A stretch of DNA of 64,000 nucleotides. Source: Paenibacillus athensensis. GTDB taxonomy: Bacteria; Bacillota; Bacilli; Paenibacillales; NBRC-103111. Both the position numbers and the translations under genes were made by a program. The notes beneath the pieces are model-generated. The model saw only the letters and a list, made by a program, of their open reading frames with translations, was not told the origin of the DNA and made no database searches. Every line of letters starts with the position of its first letter. Position 1 is the first letter of the stretch. The DNA lies in the NCBI RefSeq assembly GCF_004514475.2, contig NZ_MYFO02000005.1, positions 310,001-374,000 on the forward strand, given 5' to 3'. Of the stretch, positions 27,076-35,960 are shown one piece after another.

Positions 27076-28605
27076 ATGAACAAGATCTGGAGTCTTTTAT
27101 TAACGTTCGCTCTCTTGGCTTCTTTGGCTCCCGCCGCATGGGCCCATACCGTCTCTCCAGCCAACGCCAACGCATCCCAGAAAACGAAGGATACCTTGAA
27201 CTGGCTGGCCCATCTGCCCAATCGCGCCGATAACAAAGTCGTGTCCGGCTTTTTCGGCGGATACAGCAACAGCGGCTTTAGCACGACCCAGCTTGAATCG
27301 CTCAAATCGGCAACCGGCCAATATCCCGGCATCTTCGGCTGCGACTACGGCTCCGGCTGGGCGACAGCCAGCGATCCGACTACGCTGATCAACTACAACT
27401 GCAATTCAACGTTGAAGTCCTATGCAGCAAGCGGCGGTCTGGTCACCGTCAACGTCCATTATCCAAGCCCCGGCTATTCTACAGGCGGTAACCTGAACAC
27501 CAAGCTGGGCAATTTCAGCGACCTGTTAAATACGAACACCGACACTGGAAAAAGATGGCGCGCTTACCTCGACAAAACCGCTGCCGGTCTGGCCGATCTG
27601 CAAAGCGCCGGCGTAACCGTTCTGTGGCGTCCGTTCCATGAAATGAACGGCGACTGGTTCTGGTGGGGCAATCAAGACGCCGCCACGTTCAAGAACGTCT
27701 GGATCAACATGTACAATTACTTCACGCAAACCAAAGGCCTGAACAACCTGATCTGGATTTACGCGCCGGACTTCAGCCGCGGCAACCGCACCGCCTACTA
27801 TCCGGGCGGCAGCTATGTCGATATTGTCGGACTCGACGCCTACGACGACAATCCGGCCAATAACGTTACCGGCTACAGCGAGCTGACCGGACTCGGCAAA
27901 CCGTTTGCTTTCGCAGAAATCGGTCCGGACTCGACAGGCTCCTTCGATTACACCAAATGGATCAATGCGATCAAAACGAAATTCCCGAATACCGTCTACT
28001 TCTACGCCTGGAATGACGGCTGGGCTCCGCAAAACAATTACAATGCCTCATCTCTGATGAACGATGCCTGGACCGTCAATCGCGGCGAAATCAATCTTGC
28101 TCAAATAACGGAATCGGGCGGCTCATCCGGAGGTTCTTCCGGCGGCTCAGCAACGACATTGTTCAATTTTGAGAACAGCACGCAAGGCTGGACAGGCAAC
28201 AACGCGTCCGGCGGACCTTGGTCGGTTACCGAATGGGCGGCTAGCGGCTCGTATTCACTGAAAGCCGATATCAATCTTGGCGCAGCGACAAAAACGTATT
28301 ACCTCTCCAACGCGTCCGCGCAAAATTTCAGCGGCAAAACGGCCCTGAAGGCCACCGTCAAAACCGCGACATGGGGCTCCTTCGGCAGCGGCATGACAGC
28401 CAAGCTGTATGTCAAAACCGGCAGCTCGTATCAATGGTATGACAGCGGCAGCGTCTCGATCAGCTCCTCGGCAGTCACGCTCAGCCTGCCGCTTTCGGGG
28501 ATCGCAAATCTGGGAGATGTCCGCGAAGTCGGCGTACAGTTCCTTGGCGCTGCGAATGGCAGCGGCACCTCCAGTATCTATGTGGATAACGTTACGCTTC
28601 AATAA
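27076..28605 (+). CDS. secreted GH26 beta-mannanase with C-terminal carbohydrate-binding module
   Basis: A 509-residue secreted protein. Signal peptide: residues 1-23, cleavage after AWA. GH26 catalytic domain: about 30-350, with acid/base E189 in WRPFHEMNGDW and nucleophile E281 in FAFAEIGPD. A Ser/Gly linker (about 354-362) leads to a C-terminal beta-sandwich (365-509, starting LFNFENSTQGW), which looks like a CBM27-type or related galactose-binding-like module. It should cleave internal beta-1,4-mannosidic bonds of mannans outside the cell. ATG 27076 has AAAGGAG at 9 nt; the GTG at 27067 is too close to it. There are no SLH or dockerin modules. Confidence 0.93.
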   Translation: MNKIWSLLLTFALLASLAPAAWAHTVSPANANASQKTKDTLNWLAHLPNRADNKVVSGFFGGYSNSGFSTTQLESLKSATGQYPGIFGCDYGSGWATASDPTTLINYNCNSTLKSYAASGGLVTVNVHYPSPGYSTGGNLNTKLGNFSDLLNTNTDTGKRWRAYLDKTAAGLADLQSAGVTVLWRPFHEMNGDWFWWGNQDAATFKNVWINMYNYFTQTKGLNNLIWIYAPDFSRGNRTAYYPGGSYVDIVGLDAYDDNPANNVTGYSELTGLGKPFAFAEIGPDSTGSFDYTKWINAIKTKFPNTVYFYAWNDGWAPQNNYNASSLMNDAWTVNRGEINLAQITESGGSSGGSSGGSATTLFNFENSTQGWTGNNASGGPWSVTEWAASGSYSLKADINLGAATKTYYLSNASAQNFSGKTALKATVKTATWGSFGSGMTAKLYVKTGSSYQWYDSGSVSISSSAVTLSLPLSGIANLGDVREVGVQFLGAANGSGTSSIYVDNVTLQ

Positions 28606-28618
28606 ATAGCGTCCATGA

Positions 28619-28658
28619 CAAAAGGCTCCGTTCCCTGATGTGGAAACGGAGCCTTTCT
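28619..28658. terminator. bidirectional terminator between mannanase and ABC importer
   Basis: AAAGGCTCCGTTtcc-type arms (AAAGGCTCCGTT and AACGGAGCCTTT) with a short loop lie between convergent genes; T-rich sequence follows on the plus strand. Confidence 0.8.
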
Positions 28659-28695
28659 ATATGAAGCCTGCGCGGCTGCGGCAAGCCGGACCGCT

Positions 28696-29724
28696 TTACG
28701 GCTTTTCGCTCTCCAGCTCCTGCAGCATGGACAAGTCGAAAAAGTCGCTTAAATTCAGCTCTTCCTTCTTCACACCCTTGATATAACGTGCGTCGATCGA
28801 AACCTTGGCCATTTGCTCCACGGCCTCGCGGCTGACGCTCGTCGTCAAATCGAGCCGGTTGATGGAAGCGCGGATCAGCGCTTTGTCCATCCCCTTGCCG
28901 CTCAGCTTTTTCAGCTGGCTGTTGATCAGATCGTACGCTTCATCGGGATGCGCATGAATAAAATCGATCGCTTGACGGTTCGCTTGGATCGCTCCCTTGA
29001 CCAGCTCACGCTGACGCTCGATAAACGTGTCGCTGGCGACCATAATCACGGTCGGGTAATGGCCGTCATATGGCGGTATGCCCTGCCAGTCGACAACAAT
29101 CCGGCCGAGTCCGGCCTTCTCCAGCTGCGTGCCCCACGGCTCGGGAACGAGCGTGGCATCCGCTTCCTTTTGCCGGAAGGAGATCAGCGTATCAGCCGGA
29201 GCGCGCACGATCAGGTGCGCTTCGCCCTGTTTTTTGCCGACGCCGATACCGGCCTGGGCCAGCAGCAGCCGCAGCGAAATTTCATTGGTGTTGCCCTTCG
29301 ACGGAATGGCAATCGTTTTGTCCGCAAGATCCTTGACGCTGGCAATGCCGGCGTCGCTGCGGGCCACCAGTACCGCGCCGCCGTTATTGGAGCCGGAGAC
29401 GATGCGGAAATTGCGGCTTTTCAAATAAAACGTCGTCGCCGGGCCGGGGCCGACAAAGCCGATATCGATGTCGCCCGTCGCCATAGCAATCGACAGATCC
29501 GAGCCGTTGTCGAACGCCGTCACTTCAATGTCCACATCATCGCCCCAGAGCTGCTGGAAGTAGCCTTTTTGCAGGGCGATGTAAGCGGCGGCGTGCGTCA
29601 CATTTTTAAAAACGCCAAGACGTACCTTATGCGCTTTACTGCCTTCCGGCACGGCGCTGCCGCAAGCGGTCAAAAGCCCGCTGGCCAGCAGCATCAGCGC
29701 CAGCATCCATGCTATTTTTCTCAT
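28696..29724 (-). CDS. ABC importer substrate-binding lipoprotein (sulfonate/nitrate/taurine type)
   Basis: A 342-residue NMT1/SsuA-like binding protein. ATG 29724 has AGGAGA at 7 nt. The N-terminus is a lipoprotein signal with lipobox LLTAC (Cys about residue 22), so it is anchored outside the membrane. The mature part has the family sequence VRLGVFKNVTHAAAYIALQKG and EVTAFDNGSDLSIAMATGDID. It is the last gene of an ATPase-permease-binding protein operon. Ligand options are alkanesulfonates, taurine, nitrate or thiamine precursors; a sulfur-type operator upstream of the operon favours sulfonates. Confidence 0.85.
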   Translation of the reverse strand: MRKIAWMLALMLLASGLLTACGSAVPEGSKAHKVRLGVFKNVTHAAAYIALQKGYFQQLWGDDVDIEVTAFDNGSDLSIAMATGDIDIGFVGPGPATTFYLKSRNFRIVSGSNNGGAVLVARSDAGIASVKDLADKTIAIPSKGNTNEISLRLLLAQAGIGVGKKQGEAHLIVRAPADTLISFRQKEADATLVPEPWGTQLEKAGLGRIVVDWQGIPPYDGHYPTVIMVASDTFIERQRELVKGAIQANRQAIDFIHAHPDEAYDLINSQLKKLSGKGMDKALIRASINRLDLTTSVSREAVEQMAKVSIDARYIKGVKKEELNLSDFFDLSMLQELESEKP

Positions 29725-29803
29725 TCGTCGTTCTCCTGTCGTACCTTGATAGGCTCCGTTAGGATGGGCGCGCCTGGCACCGGGCATCGCCCGCCAAGCC
29801 GCT

Positions 29804-30571
29804 TTATTTCGCTTTCGAGCCGGCGAGACCGTAACGCTCCAGCACCTTGTCTTCCAGACGCTTGAAGCAGAAGTGGTCGGACAACGTGCCCAGCACTGCA
29901 ATGATAATGACGATGCACAGCATCAGGGACGTGTCGCCGAGGTTGCGCCCCTCCTGCAGCAGCTGCCCCAGTCCCGTGCCCTTGGCGATCAGCTCGCCCG
30001 CAACGAGCGCCCGCCAGGCAAACGCCCAAGCGACGCGAACGCCGTTGATCAGATGCGGGAAGGCTGCGGGAATCATCACCTGCACGAACATCTTCAGCCC
30101 GTTGCCGGTGCCCATCGTCTGCGCGGCGCGCAAATAAATCGGCGGGATGTTCTTGATTCCCGTCCGGCTGGACAACGCCATTGTCCACGTCGCGCCCAGC
30201 GTCGTAATGAAAATAACCGCGGCTTCATTCAAGCCGAACCAGATAATCGCAAACGGCAGCCAAGCGATGCTCGGGATCGTCTGCAGAGCCACCACGACAA
30301 AGCCGATCGTATCGTCGAGCAGCTTAAAGCGCGCAAACAAAAAGCCGAGCGTCGTTCCCAGCGCAATGGAAATGATAAAGGACACAATCAGCCGGCGCAT
30401 GCTGCTGAGCGAAGCCGCCAGCAAATCGCCGTGAACGAAGCCGTCGTAAAACGCCTGCAGCGTCTGCGTCACCGAAGGGAATTTCCAGCCCCAATCAAAA
30501 AGTCTAAATCCCGCCTCCCAAGCTATCAGCAGCAGTACCAGGAAAATCGTTCTTCTTAATGCTGTACTCAT
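29804..30571 (-). CDS. ABC importer permease (SsuC/TauC type)
   Basis: A 255-residue BPD-type permease with about six helices and the ATPase-contact EAA loop region RAAQTMGTGNGLKMFVQVMI. The start ATG 30571 overlaps the end of the ATPase gene by 68 bases, an unusually long overlap, but both frames look intact. It forms the membrane channel of the importer. Confidence 0.88.
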   Translation of the reverse strand: MSTALRRTIFLVLLLIAWEAGFRLFDWGWKFPSVTQTLQAFYDGFVHGDLLAASLSSMRRLIVSFIISIALGTTLGFLFARFKLLDDTIGFVVVALQTIPSIAWLPFAIIWFGLNEAAVIFITTLGATWTMALSSRTGIKNIPPIYLRAAQTMGTGNGLKMFVQVMIPAAFPHLINGVRVAWAFAWRALVAGELIAKGTGLGQLLQEGRNLGDTSLMLCIVIIIAVLGTLSDHFCFKRLEDKVLERYGLAGSKAK

Positions 30572-31343
30572 CGCCGGTCTCCTCTCTTACAACCTTCTCC
30601 AGCTCGTCGGCAAGCGCCGCCATGATGGAATTTTCCACATGATGCAGCACGGAATCCGCGCTGTCCCGCGGCCGGGCGGCTTTGACGGCGAATTCCTTTT
30701 TGATCTTGCCGGGACGGGTGGACATGACGACAACCCGATCGGAGAGGATGACGGCTTCGCGAATATTGTGGGTAATAAATAAAATCGTTTTGCGCGTGCG
30801 CATCCAGATTTCTTCCAGTTCCTTGTGCAAAATCAGGCGCGTCTGCTCATCGAGCGCAGCAAACGGCTCATCCATGAGCAGAATCTCCGGGTCCATCGCC
30901 AGCGCCCGGGCAATCGCCGCCCGCTGCCGCATGCCGCCGGACAGCTCATGGGGATAACGGTCGGCAAACCGGCTGAGATGCACGGATTTGATTTGCTCCA
31001 TCGCCATTTCGTGGCGTTGCTTCTTGCCGATGCCCTTCTGCTTCAAGCCGAAGGCTACGTTATCGAGCACGGTCAGCCACGGGAACAGGCCGTGCTCCTG
31101 GAACACGACGACGCGGTCGGCTCCGGGTCCGTTGACCTTTTTACCGTTAATTTCAATGATGCCTTCGCTGTGGTCCTCAAGTCCCGCCACGAGATTCAGC
31201 ACGGTCGATTTGCCGCAGCCCGAAGGACCGAGCAAGGAGACAAATTCGCCGCGGCCGATCGTCAAGGAAATGTCGTCAAGCGCTTTATAGCTGCCGCCGA
31301 TGCGCTGCTCAAACGTTTTGCTGACCTGATGAATACGAATCAA
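30504..31343 (-). CDS. ABC importer ATP-binding protein (SsuB/TauB type)
   Basis: A 279-residue ATPase with Walker A GPSGCGKST, signature LSGGMRQRAAIARALAM and Walker B LLMDEPFAALD. TTG 31343 follows GGAGGAGC at about 6 nt. It is the first gene of the operon. It resembles SsuB, TauB and NrtD, which power import of organic sulfur or nitrate. Confidence 0.9.
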   Translation of the reverse strand: MIRIHQVSKTFEQRIGGSYKALDDISLTIGRGEFVSLLGPSGCGKSTVLNLVAGLEDHSEGIIEINGKKVNGPGADRVVVFQEHGLFPWLTVLDNVAFGLKQKGIGKKQRHEMAMEQIKSVHLSRFADRYPHELSGGMRQRAAIARALAMDPEILLMDEPFAALDEQTRLILHKELEEIWMRTRKTILFITHNIREAVILSDRVVVMSTRPGKIKKEFAVKAARPRDSADSVLHHVENSIMAALADELEKVVREETGDEYSIKKNDFPGTAADSLGGGI

Positions 31344-31394
31344 GGACGCTCCTCCTCAAGCGGCAATGGGCTCAAGCCCTGCTCCGCTTATACC

Positions 31395-31428
31395 ATACCA
31401 ATTTTATCGGAATTAGTTTGTTTGTCAA
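31395..31428 (-). promoter_or_regulatory. promoter of the ABC importer with overlapping dyad operator
   Basis: On the minus strand: -35 TTGACA (31423-31428), 16-base spacer, -10 TAAAAT (31401-31406). A dyad TTCCGAT-AAA-ATTGGTA covers the -10. It resembles the CymR-type sites that control sulfur assimilation in Bacilli, but I could not compare it with a matrix. Confidence 0.55.
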
Positions 31429-31453
31429 TCGTTATGTGGCTCCTATCTGAACG

Positions 31454-31617
31454 TCCGGTGAACATGTGGTCGGAGGGTCGATAGCGAGTTGGAACAGCGA
31501 CAGCAGCCGCCTTTGTGATCGGATTTCACCTCATCTGATGCATCGATTCAAAAAATCCGGCTCAACAGCGCGTCGAAGCCGCTATCGACCGGAGGACATC
31601 GGCTGCTCACCCACCGA
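31454..31617. repeat. intergenic repeat element, copy B, with terminal inverted repeats
   Basis: A 164-base element. Its ends are imperfect inverted repeats: TCCGGTG... with GGTCGATAGCG (31476-31486), inverse of CGCTATCGACC (31580-31590) and ...CCACCG. Inside are two direct copies of ACAGCG-N7-GCCGC spacing and a small GGATTT/AAATCC stem. It shares most of its sequence with 18829-18961. There is no open frame of note and no transposase, so it looks like a MITE or a structured intergenic repeat. Confidence 0.75.
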
Positions 31618-31622
31618 GTCGG

Positions 31623-32894
31623 CTAAAACAGCAGCTTCAGACCAGCCAGGCCCAGCCCGATCAAAAAGCCGCAAATCGCCCCGTTGACGCGAATCCATTG
31701 CAGGTCCTTGCCGACCCGATCCTCCATCATTTCAATCAGCTTGTCGTTATCGAGCTTGTCCAGGTTTTCCTTGACCAGTTGGCCGATTTTGCCGTGATTG
31801 TGCTCGACGTAATCGAGAATTTGCTCGCGCACCCAGCTTTCGCCGGCCTGCAGCCGCTCCTCGTTATCGCGCACAGAAGCCAACACCCGGCGCACGGCCG
31901 GCAGCGCATACCGCTCGGCAAACTCCGGGCTGTCGACGAACGCCTCGGCCTTATCCAGCAGCCGACGCAGCAGCGCCTCCAACTTCTCGTCAAGCGCCAG
32001 CATGTCCGGCAGCTTCTCCTTGAGTCGTTCCAGCTCGCTCAACAGCTGCGGCTGCTCGCCCAGCTTATCCAGCTCCTGGCGGATATACCCAAGCACTGCG
32101 GTACGGCGCGGATGACCGCTCGTGCGCAGCTGCTCTGTGTACGACAAAATAAAGTTTTGCAAAATCCCGCCGATTTTCTCCTCGCTGAGCATGCCGATGA
32201 ACGCATTAACCGCGAACTGCATAAAGCCGCCCGCCTGCAGTCCCTCGAACGCCTTGATCGCCATGCCGCCAAGCTGATCGCGCGTCTCGCGCTTGAGCGC
32301 CCAGCCGTCTACCTTGTCCAGCACAAAATCAAACGCCTTGGCGTCATAAGCCTGCTCCTGCACCTGGGCGACAACGCCTTGGAGCAGCCTTTCGGTATCC
32401 AGCTCCTGCAAGCCGGAGCGCGCTGCTTCGGCCAGCCACGGGGCCAGCTGCTGCGGATCGACCGCCTTCAGCGCCTGCTTCGCAGCAAACACCAGCGCGC
32501 TGCGCACCGCCTGCGATTCCAGATGCGCTTCGGCCAGCTCCAGCGCCTTGGACAGAAACGGAATTTGCTCCAGCCGCATGCGAATGGTCGCTTTGGACAG
32601 CAGCTCATTTTCCACGGTATGGACGAGCGCGCGGGTGATTTTCTCCCGGTTGCGCGGCAGCAATGCCGTATGGGGAATCGGAATGCCGAGCGGATGACGG
32701 AACAGCGCGCTGACAGCAAACCAGTCGGCCAGCCCGCCAACGACACCCGCCTCAAAGCCGCCCTGCAGGAACGCGCCCCAGGCCGTTGCGGCTACAGGCA
32801 GCGTAGCGGCAAAGCCGACGCCCATTACGCCGAGCGATATGCCGGCAATATGTTTAGCTTCTTTTTTCATAAGCGCAGACACTCTTTCTCTCAT
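31623..32894 (-). CDS. DUF445 family membrane protein
   Basis: A 423-residue protein with a hydrophobic N-terminal pair (about residues 14-60, containing GGLADWFAVSALFRHPLG, the family hallmark) and one C-terminal helix (INGAICGFLIGLGLAGLKLL). Between them is a long helical region typical of DUF445. The function of the family is not established; B. subtilis homologues are membrane proteins, some linked to sporulation. ATG 32894 has only a weak ribosome site; ATG 32870 is an alternative. Confidence 0.83.
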   Translation of the reverse strand: MRERVSALMKKEAKHIAGISLGVMGVGFAATLPVAATAWGAFLQGGFEAGVVGGLADWFAVSALFRHPLGIPIPHTALLPRNREKITRALVHTVENELLSKATIRMRLEQIPFLSKALELAEAHLESQAVRSALVFAAKQALKAVDPQQLAPWLAEAARSGLQELDTERLLQGVVAQVQEQAYDAKAFDFVLDKVDGWALKRETRDQLGGMAIKAFEGLQAGGFMQFAVNAFIGMLSEEKIGGILQNFILSYTEQLRTSGHPRRTAVLGYIRQELDKLGEQPQLLSELERLKEKLPDMLALDEKLEALLRRLLDKAEAFVDSPEFAERYALPAVRRVLASVRDNEERLQAGESWVREQILDYVEHNHGKIGQLVKENLDKLDNDKLIEMMEDRVGKDLQWIRVNGAICGFLIGLGLAGLKLLF

Positions 32895-33007
32895 TAGTTG
32901 AATTGCATCTCTTCTATTTTAACACAAATGTCGGCAATTTCAGTTCTCAACGCCGTCTATGTCGAATAAACATCGGGAAGAAGCGGAAAAAAGGGGGCGA
33001 CCACGCT

Positions 33008-33859
33008 GTGATAGAGTGCTACATATCGCCTTGGCAGGAGCATTTGTTTTGGGTCAGCATTTCGCAGGATCACGCCATTTTTGTCGAGCAGGCGCTGGCA
33101 CCGGGCGAAACGCCGCTGATTGAGACCGCGCGCGGGTACAAACGCGCCTTCGGCGAGCTGCTGGAACGCATACGCCATACCGATCCGGCGCTGCTGGAGA
33201 CCAGTCCGGTCATGGTCGAGCTGTCGCAGGCGGTCTATCCGGTCATGCTCGGCTACTATCAGTTCGAGGGCGAGCTGCAGCGGCGGCGGATGAATAACGA
33301 GATCGTGCTGAGCCTGACGCCTTCTTTTTTTAACGGTACGGGATTGGAAAGCGAGGAATATTTGCGCATCCTAAGCTATTGGACGCGCGGCGTGCCTTAC
33401 CCGCCGCTCACGCTGGTGCAGCTGATGGGGATGTGGCTGGAGGATCAGCTCGGCCATGCGGTTCTGCTCCGCGACCATCTGGACCCGGCCGAGATCCAAT
33501 TGATTGTGCAATGCGACGCGTTCATCCGGCAGTTCGAGGGCTTTATTCTGCAAAATGAAGCGATCAAGCTGTTTCTGCACTACAATGCGCCGAATTTTCC
33601 CGCGCAGCGCAAATTTGCCAGACAGATCGCCCAGGTCGTCGCGGCATTCTATCGGTTTGTCGAAGGCGTCGTCGTTCAGTATAAAAACACCGAGCTGCTC
33701 AGCCGCCTGACGCTGCGCTTCCTTGAGCATCATTTGCCGGAGACGTGTTATTTCCTGAGCAAGCTGGCCTGCTTCAATATCGCCGTGCGCGAGATTGAGG
33801 ATTGTCAGCTGTTGAAGCCGTCGTTTCCGTGGAACATCGGAATGAACGGCGTGGTGTGA
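33008..33859 (+). CDS. DUF2935 family protein
   Basis: A 283-residue cytoplasmic helical protein with two related halves. Family-typical features are WQEHLFWVSISQDHAIFVEQ at the start and AIKLFLHYNAPNFPAQRKFA in the second half, with several His and Glu residues placed as in a ferritin-like bundle that may bind metal. GTG 33008 follows AAAAAGGGGG at about 9 nt; the longer frame gives a poor N-terminus. Function is unknown. It is divergent from the DUF445 gene. Confidence 0.8.
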   Translation: MIECYISPWQEHLFWVSISQDHAIFVEQALAPGETPLIETARGYKRAFGELLERIRHTDPALLETSPVMVELSQAVYPVMLGYYQFEGELQRRRMNNEIVLSLTPSFFNGTGLESEEYLRILSYWTRGVPYPPLTLVQLMGMWLEDQLGHAVLLRDHLDPAEIQLIVQCDAFIRQFEGFILQNEAIKLFLHYNAPNFPAQRKFARQIAQVVAAFYRFVEGVVVQYKNTELLSRLTLRFLEHHLPETCYFLSKLACFNIAVREIEDCQLLKPSFPWNIGMNGVV

Positions 33860-33982
33860 GGAGTTAGGAACGGATGCCGGGACAAAAGACGGAGCGGGGC
33901 GCTGAAGAGGACGCTGGGCGTAGACTCGACGATCACGTTCCGATTGGCTGCGGAATGGTCCCGGCGCGCAGTAAAGGAGGGC

Positions 33983-34915
33983 CTACAGCTCGCCCTCCCA
34001 CTCCCGCTCAAACTGCTGCAAATACAGCTCCATGAAACGATGCCGCCCGTCCGCCAGCGCGCGCGCCGCGTCCGTGTTCAGCAAATCGCGCAGCTTGAGC
34101 AGCTTCTCATGAAAATGATTGATCGCCGTGTCATTGCCGCTGCGATACTCCGCCTCCGTCATCCGCTCGCGCGGCGGCAGCGCCGGATCATGCATCGGGC
34201 GGCCCTGCCAGCCCGAATAGGCGAACGTGCGCGCAATGCCGATTGCGCCCAGCGCATCGAGCCGGTCGGCATCCTGCACGACGCGGCCCTCCGGCGTGCG
34301 CATCGGCGGCCGGTCGCCGCCCTTGAACGACATCGTGCCGATGATCTCCAGCACGTGTGCCGCAGCCGCATCGCCGGCTCCGCTCGCGGCCAGCCACTCG
34401 CGCAGCTCCAGCTCGGCAGCCGCCGGATCGGCGTGCAGCTTGTCGTCGGCAACGTCGTGCAGCCACGCGGCCAGCTCGCACACGAAGGCGTCGGCGCCCT
34501 CGGCAGCGGCCAGCCGCCGCGCGGTGGTCACGACGCGCCGCACGTGCCACCAGTCGTGGCCGCTGCTGTCGCCGGCCAGGCAGGCGCGCGCATACGCCTC
34601 GGCGGCAGCGAGCACGCCGCGCTGCGCGGCGCTCATCGGCGGCGCAGCGGCTGAGGCCGCAGCCGGGCGCTCCGCAGCGCAGCCGCTGCCTTCCGCTTCG
34701 CCGCGTTCCGCTCCGTCAGTGCTGCGTTCGGCTCGCTCGGGGGCCGTGAGCACGGCCTCTTCTCCGGCGCTGCGCCCGACTCTATCCGCAGCACATTGCT
34801 CCGCTCCCTCAGCCGCGCCGGCGCTCACAGCATGCCGGTCCGCGGCTGTGCCATCGTCCCCGCGGGCGGCTTTGCGCGTCAGCTCCTGCGGTTGTCCTCC
34901 GGACGAGCCGCTCAT
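33983..34915 (-). CDS. HD domain phosphohydrolase with Ala-rich N-terminal extension
   Basis: A 310-residue protein. The C-terminal 215 residues match YedJ-type HD hydrolases: DSSGHDWWHVRRV (His), AAWLHDVADDK (HD) and QDADRLDALGAIG (Asp). The first 92 residues are Ala/Glu/Arg-rich and look disordered. M93 could be an ancestral start, but the ATG at 34915 overlaps the TrmB stop (ATGA), so the long form is likely made. The substrate is unknown; family members act on phosphate esters. Confidence 0.82.
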   Translation of the reverse strand: MSGSSGGQPQELTRKAARGDDGTAADRHAVSAGAAEGAEQCAADRVGRSAGEEAVLTAPERAERSTDGAERGEAEGSGCAAERPAAASAAAPPMSAAQRGVLAAAEAYARACLAGDSSGHDWWHVRRVVTTARRLAAAEGADAFVCELAAWLHDVADDKLHADPAAAELELREWLAASGAGDAAAAHVLEIIGTMSFKGGDRPPMRTPEGRVVQDADRLDALGAIGIARTFAYSGWQGRPMHDPALPPRERMTEAEYRSGNDTAINHFHEKLLKLRDLLNTDAARALADGRHRFMELYLQQFEREWEGEL

Positions 34916-35928
34916 TTCTTTTTCTTCCGCTTTCCGCCATCGGCTTTGCCCTCACCTTTGCCCTCGGCCTTGCCGTCCGCCTTGCCCTCGCCCCTGCCCT
35001 CGGCCTTGCCTTCCGCCTTGCCCTCACCCTTGCCCTCGCCCCTGCCCTCGGCCTTGCCTTCCGCCTTGCCCTCGCCCCTGCCCTCGGCCTTGCCTTCCGC
35101 CTTGCTCTCGCCCTTGCCCTCCGCTTTGCCGTCCGCGCCCCTGGCTTCTGTATACTTCTGGATCAGCCGCTTGAAGTTTTTGCCATATTTGTCCTCCAGC
35201 TTAGGGCCCATATCCTTGTGCAGCTCGTACATCACCAGATCGTGGAAAAAGTTATTGAGCAAAAGCGCGGCCATCGCCGGATGCTCGGTCAGCATCGCCT
35301 TGGCCGGTTCGCCCCCGCCGCCGCGCGTGCCGATAATCGCCAGCCGCCGATCCAGCAGCAGCGTGAATTTCCGCCCGTGCTCCTGCCGCCACGACTCCTC
35401 ACGGCCATGCGGCACGCATTCGATGCCGTCCAGCTCGGTCTCGCCAACGAGCGAGACCAACACGCGCGCTCCGCCCGCTTGCGCCAGCCGCAGCTCCGGA
35501 GCCAGCAGCCCGGCCTCCTCCGCCCACAAATCGCACAGCGCCTCCTCCCGCGTTTGGCGCAGCTCGGCCCGAATCCGCTCCAGCACCTTCTGGTCACCCT
35601 CCACGCTGAAATATTCCGTGCGCATAGCGTCGCGCTTGGGCAGATGCTCCTTCACGAACCGGATCGATGCCTGCAGCTCCGCCTCGACCCTGTCGCCGAT
35701 CTCTTCAATCGGCACGCTCTGATAATGCGTCGGCTCGCCCTTGCTGGCCAGCGCTACGCCTTTTTCCACCAGCTTTTGCAGCGCGACATACACATTCGAA
35801 CGCGATACGCCCAGCCGTTTGGCAATTTCGTACCCGGTCATCGCCCCCGTCTCCAAAAGCACATGCAGGCATTTGGCCTCCAGCTCGGTAAAACCGAGAT
35901 TTTTCAAATGCAACACCACTTCTTCCAT
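34912..35928 (-). CDS. TrmB-type transcriptional regulator with Lys/Gly/Glu repeat tail
   Basis: A 338-residue protein. The N-terminus has the TrmB winged helix (LGFTELEAKCLHVLLETGAM and GYEIAKRLGVSRSNVYVALQ), followed by a coiled coil and an effector domain (about 110-255). The last 75 residues are tandem KAEGKAEGRGEG-type repeats ending in KRKKKK. ATG 35928 is preferred over 35934 because GGAAGGGGG then lies about 8 nt away. The family senses sugars or other small molecules; the tail could bind nucleic acid non-specifically. It is translationally coupled to the HD gene. Confidence 0.8.
   Translation of the reverse strand: MEEVVLHLKNLGFTELEAKCLHVLLETGAMTGYEIAKRLGVSRSNVYVALQKLVEKGVALASKGEPTHYQSVPIEEIGDRVEAELQASIRFVKEHLPKRDAMRTEYFSVEGDQKVLERIRAELRQTREEALCDLWAEEAGLLAPELRLAQAGGARVLVSLVGETELDGIECVPHGREESWRQEHGRKFTLLLDRRLAIIGTRGGGGEPAKAMLTEHPAMAALLLNNFFHDLVMYELHKDMGPKLEDKYGKNFKRLIQKYTEARGADGKAEGKGESKAEGKAEGRGEGKAEGKAEGRGEGKGEGKAEGKAEGRGEGKADGKAEGKGEGKADGGKRKKKK
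34945..35138 (-). repeat. in-frame tandem repeat encoding the TrmB tail
   Basis: About 194 bases built from units such as CTTGCCCTCGGC and CTTGCCTTCCGC, with a higher-order period near 60 bases, all in frame. It is a coding minisatellite likely to vary in length between strains. Confidence 0.85.
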
Positions 35929-35960
35929 CGCCATTCCCCCTTCCGGCTCATGCCGCCCGT

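Noticed and set aside
34945-35138. Possible CRISPR-like array (also considered at 45060-45306)
   Set aside because: Units are contiguous, in frame with a gene and have no unique spacers, so they are coding minisatellites.
34227-35722. Pro/Cys/Ser-rich plus-strand frames
   Set aside because: They are antisense to the HD and TrmB genes; the PCPR-like repeats are the reverse strand of the Lys/Gly/Glu tail.
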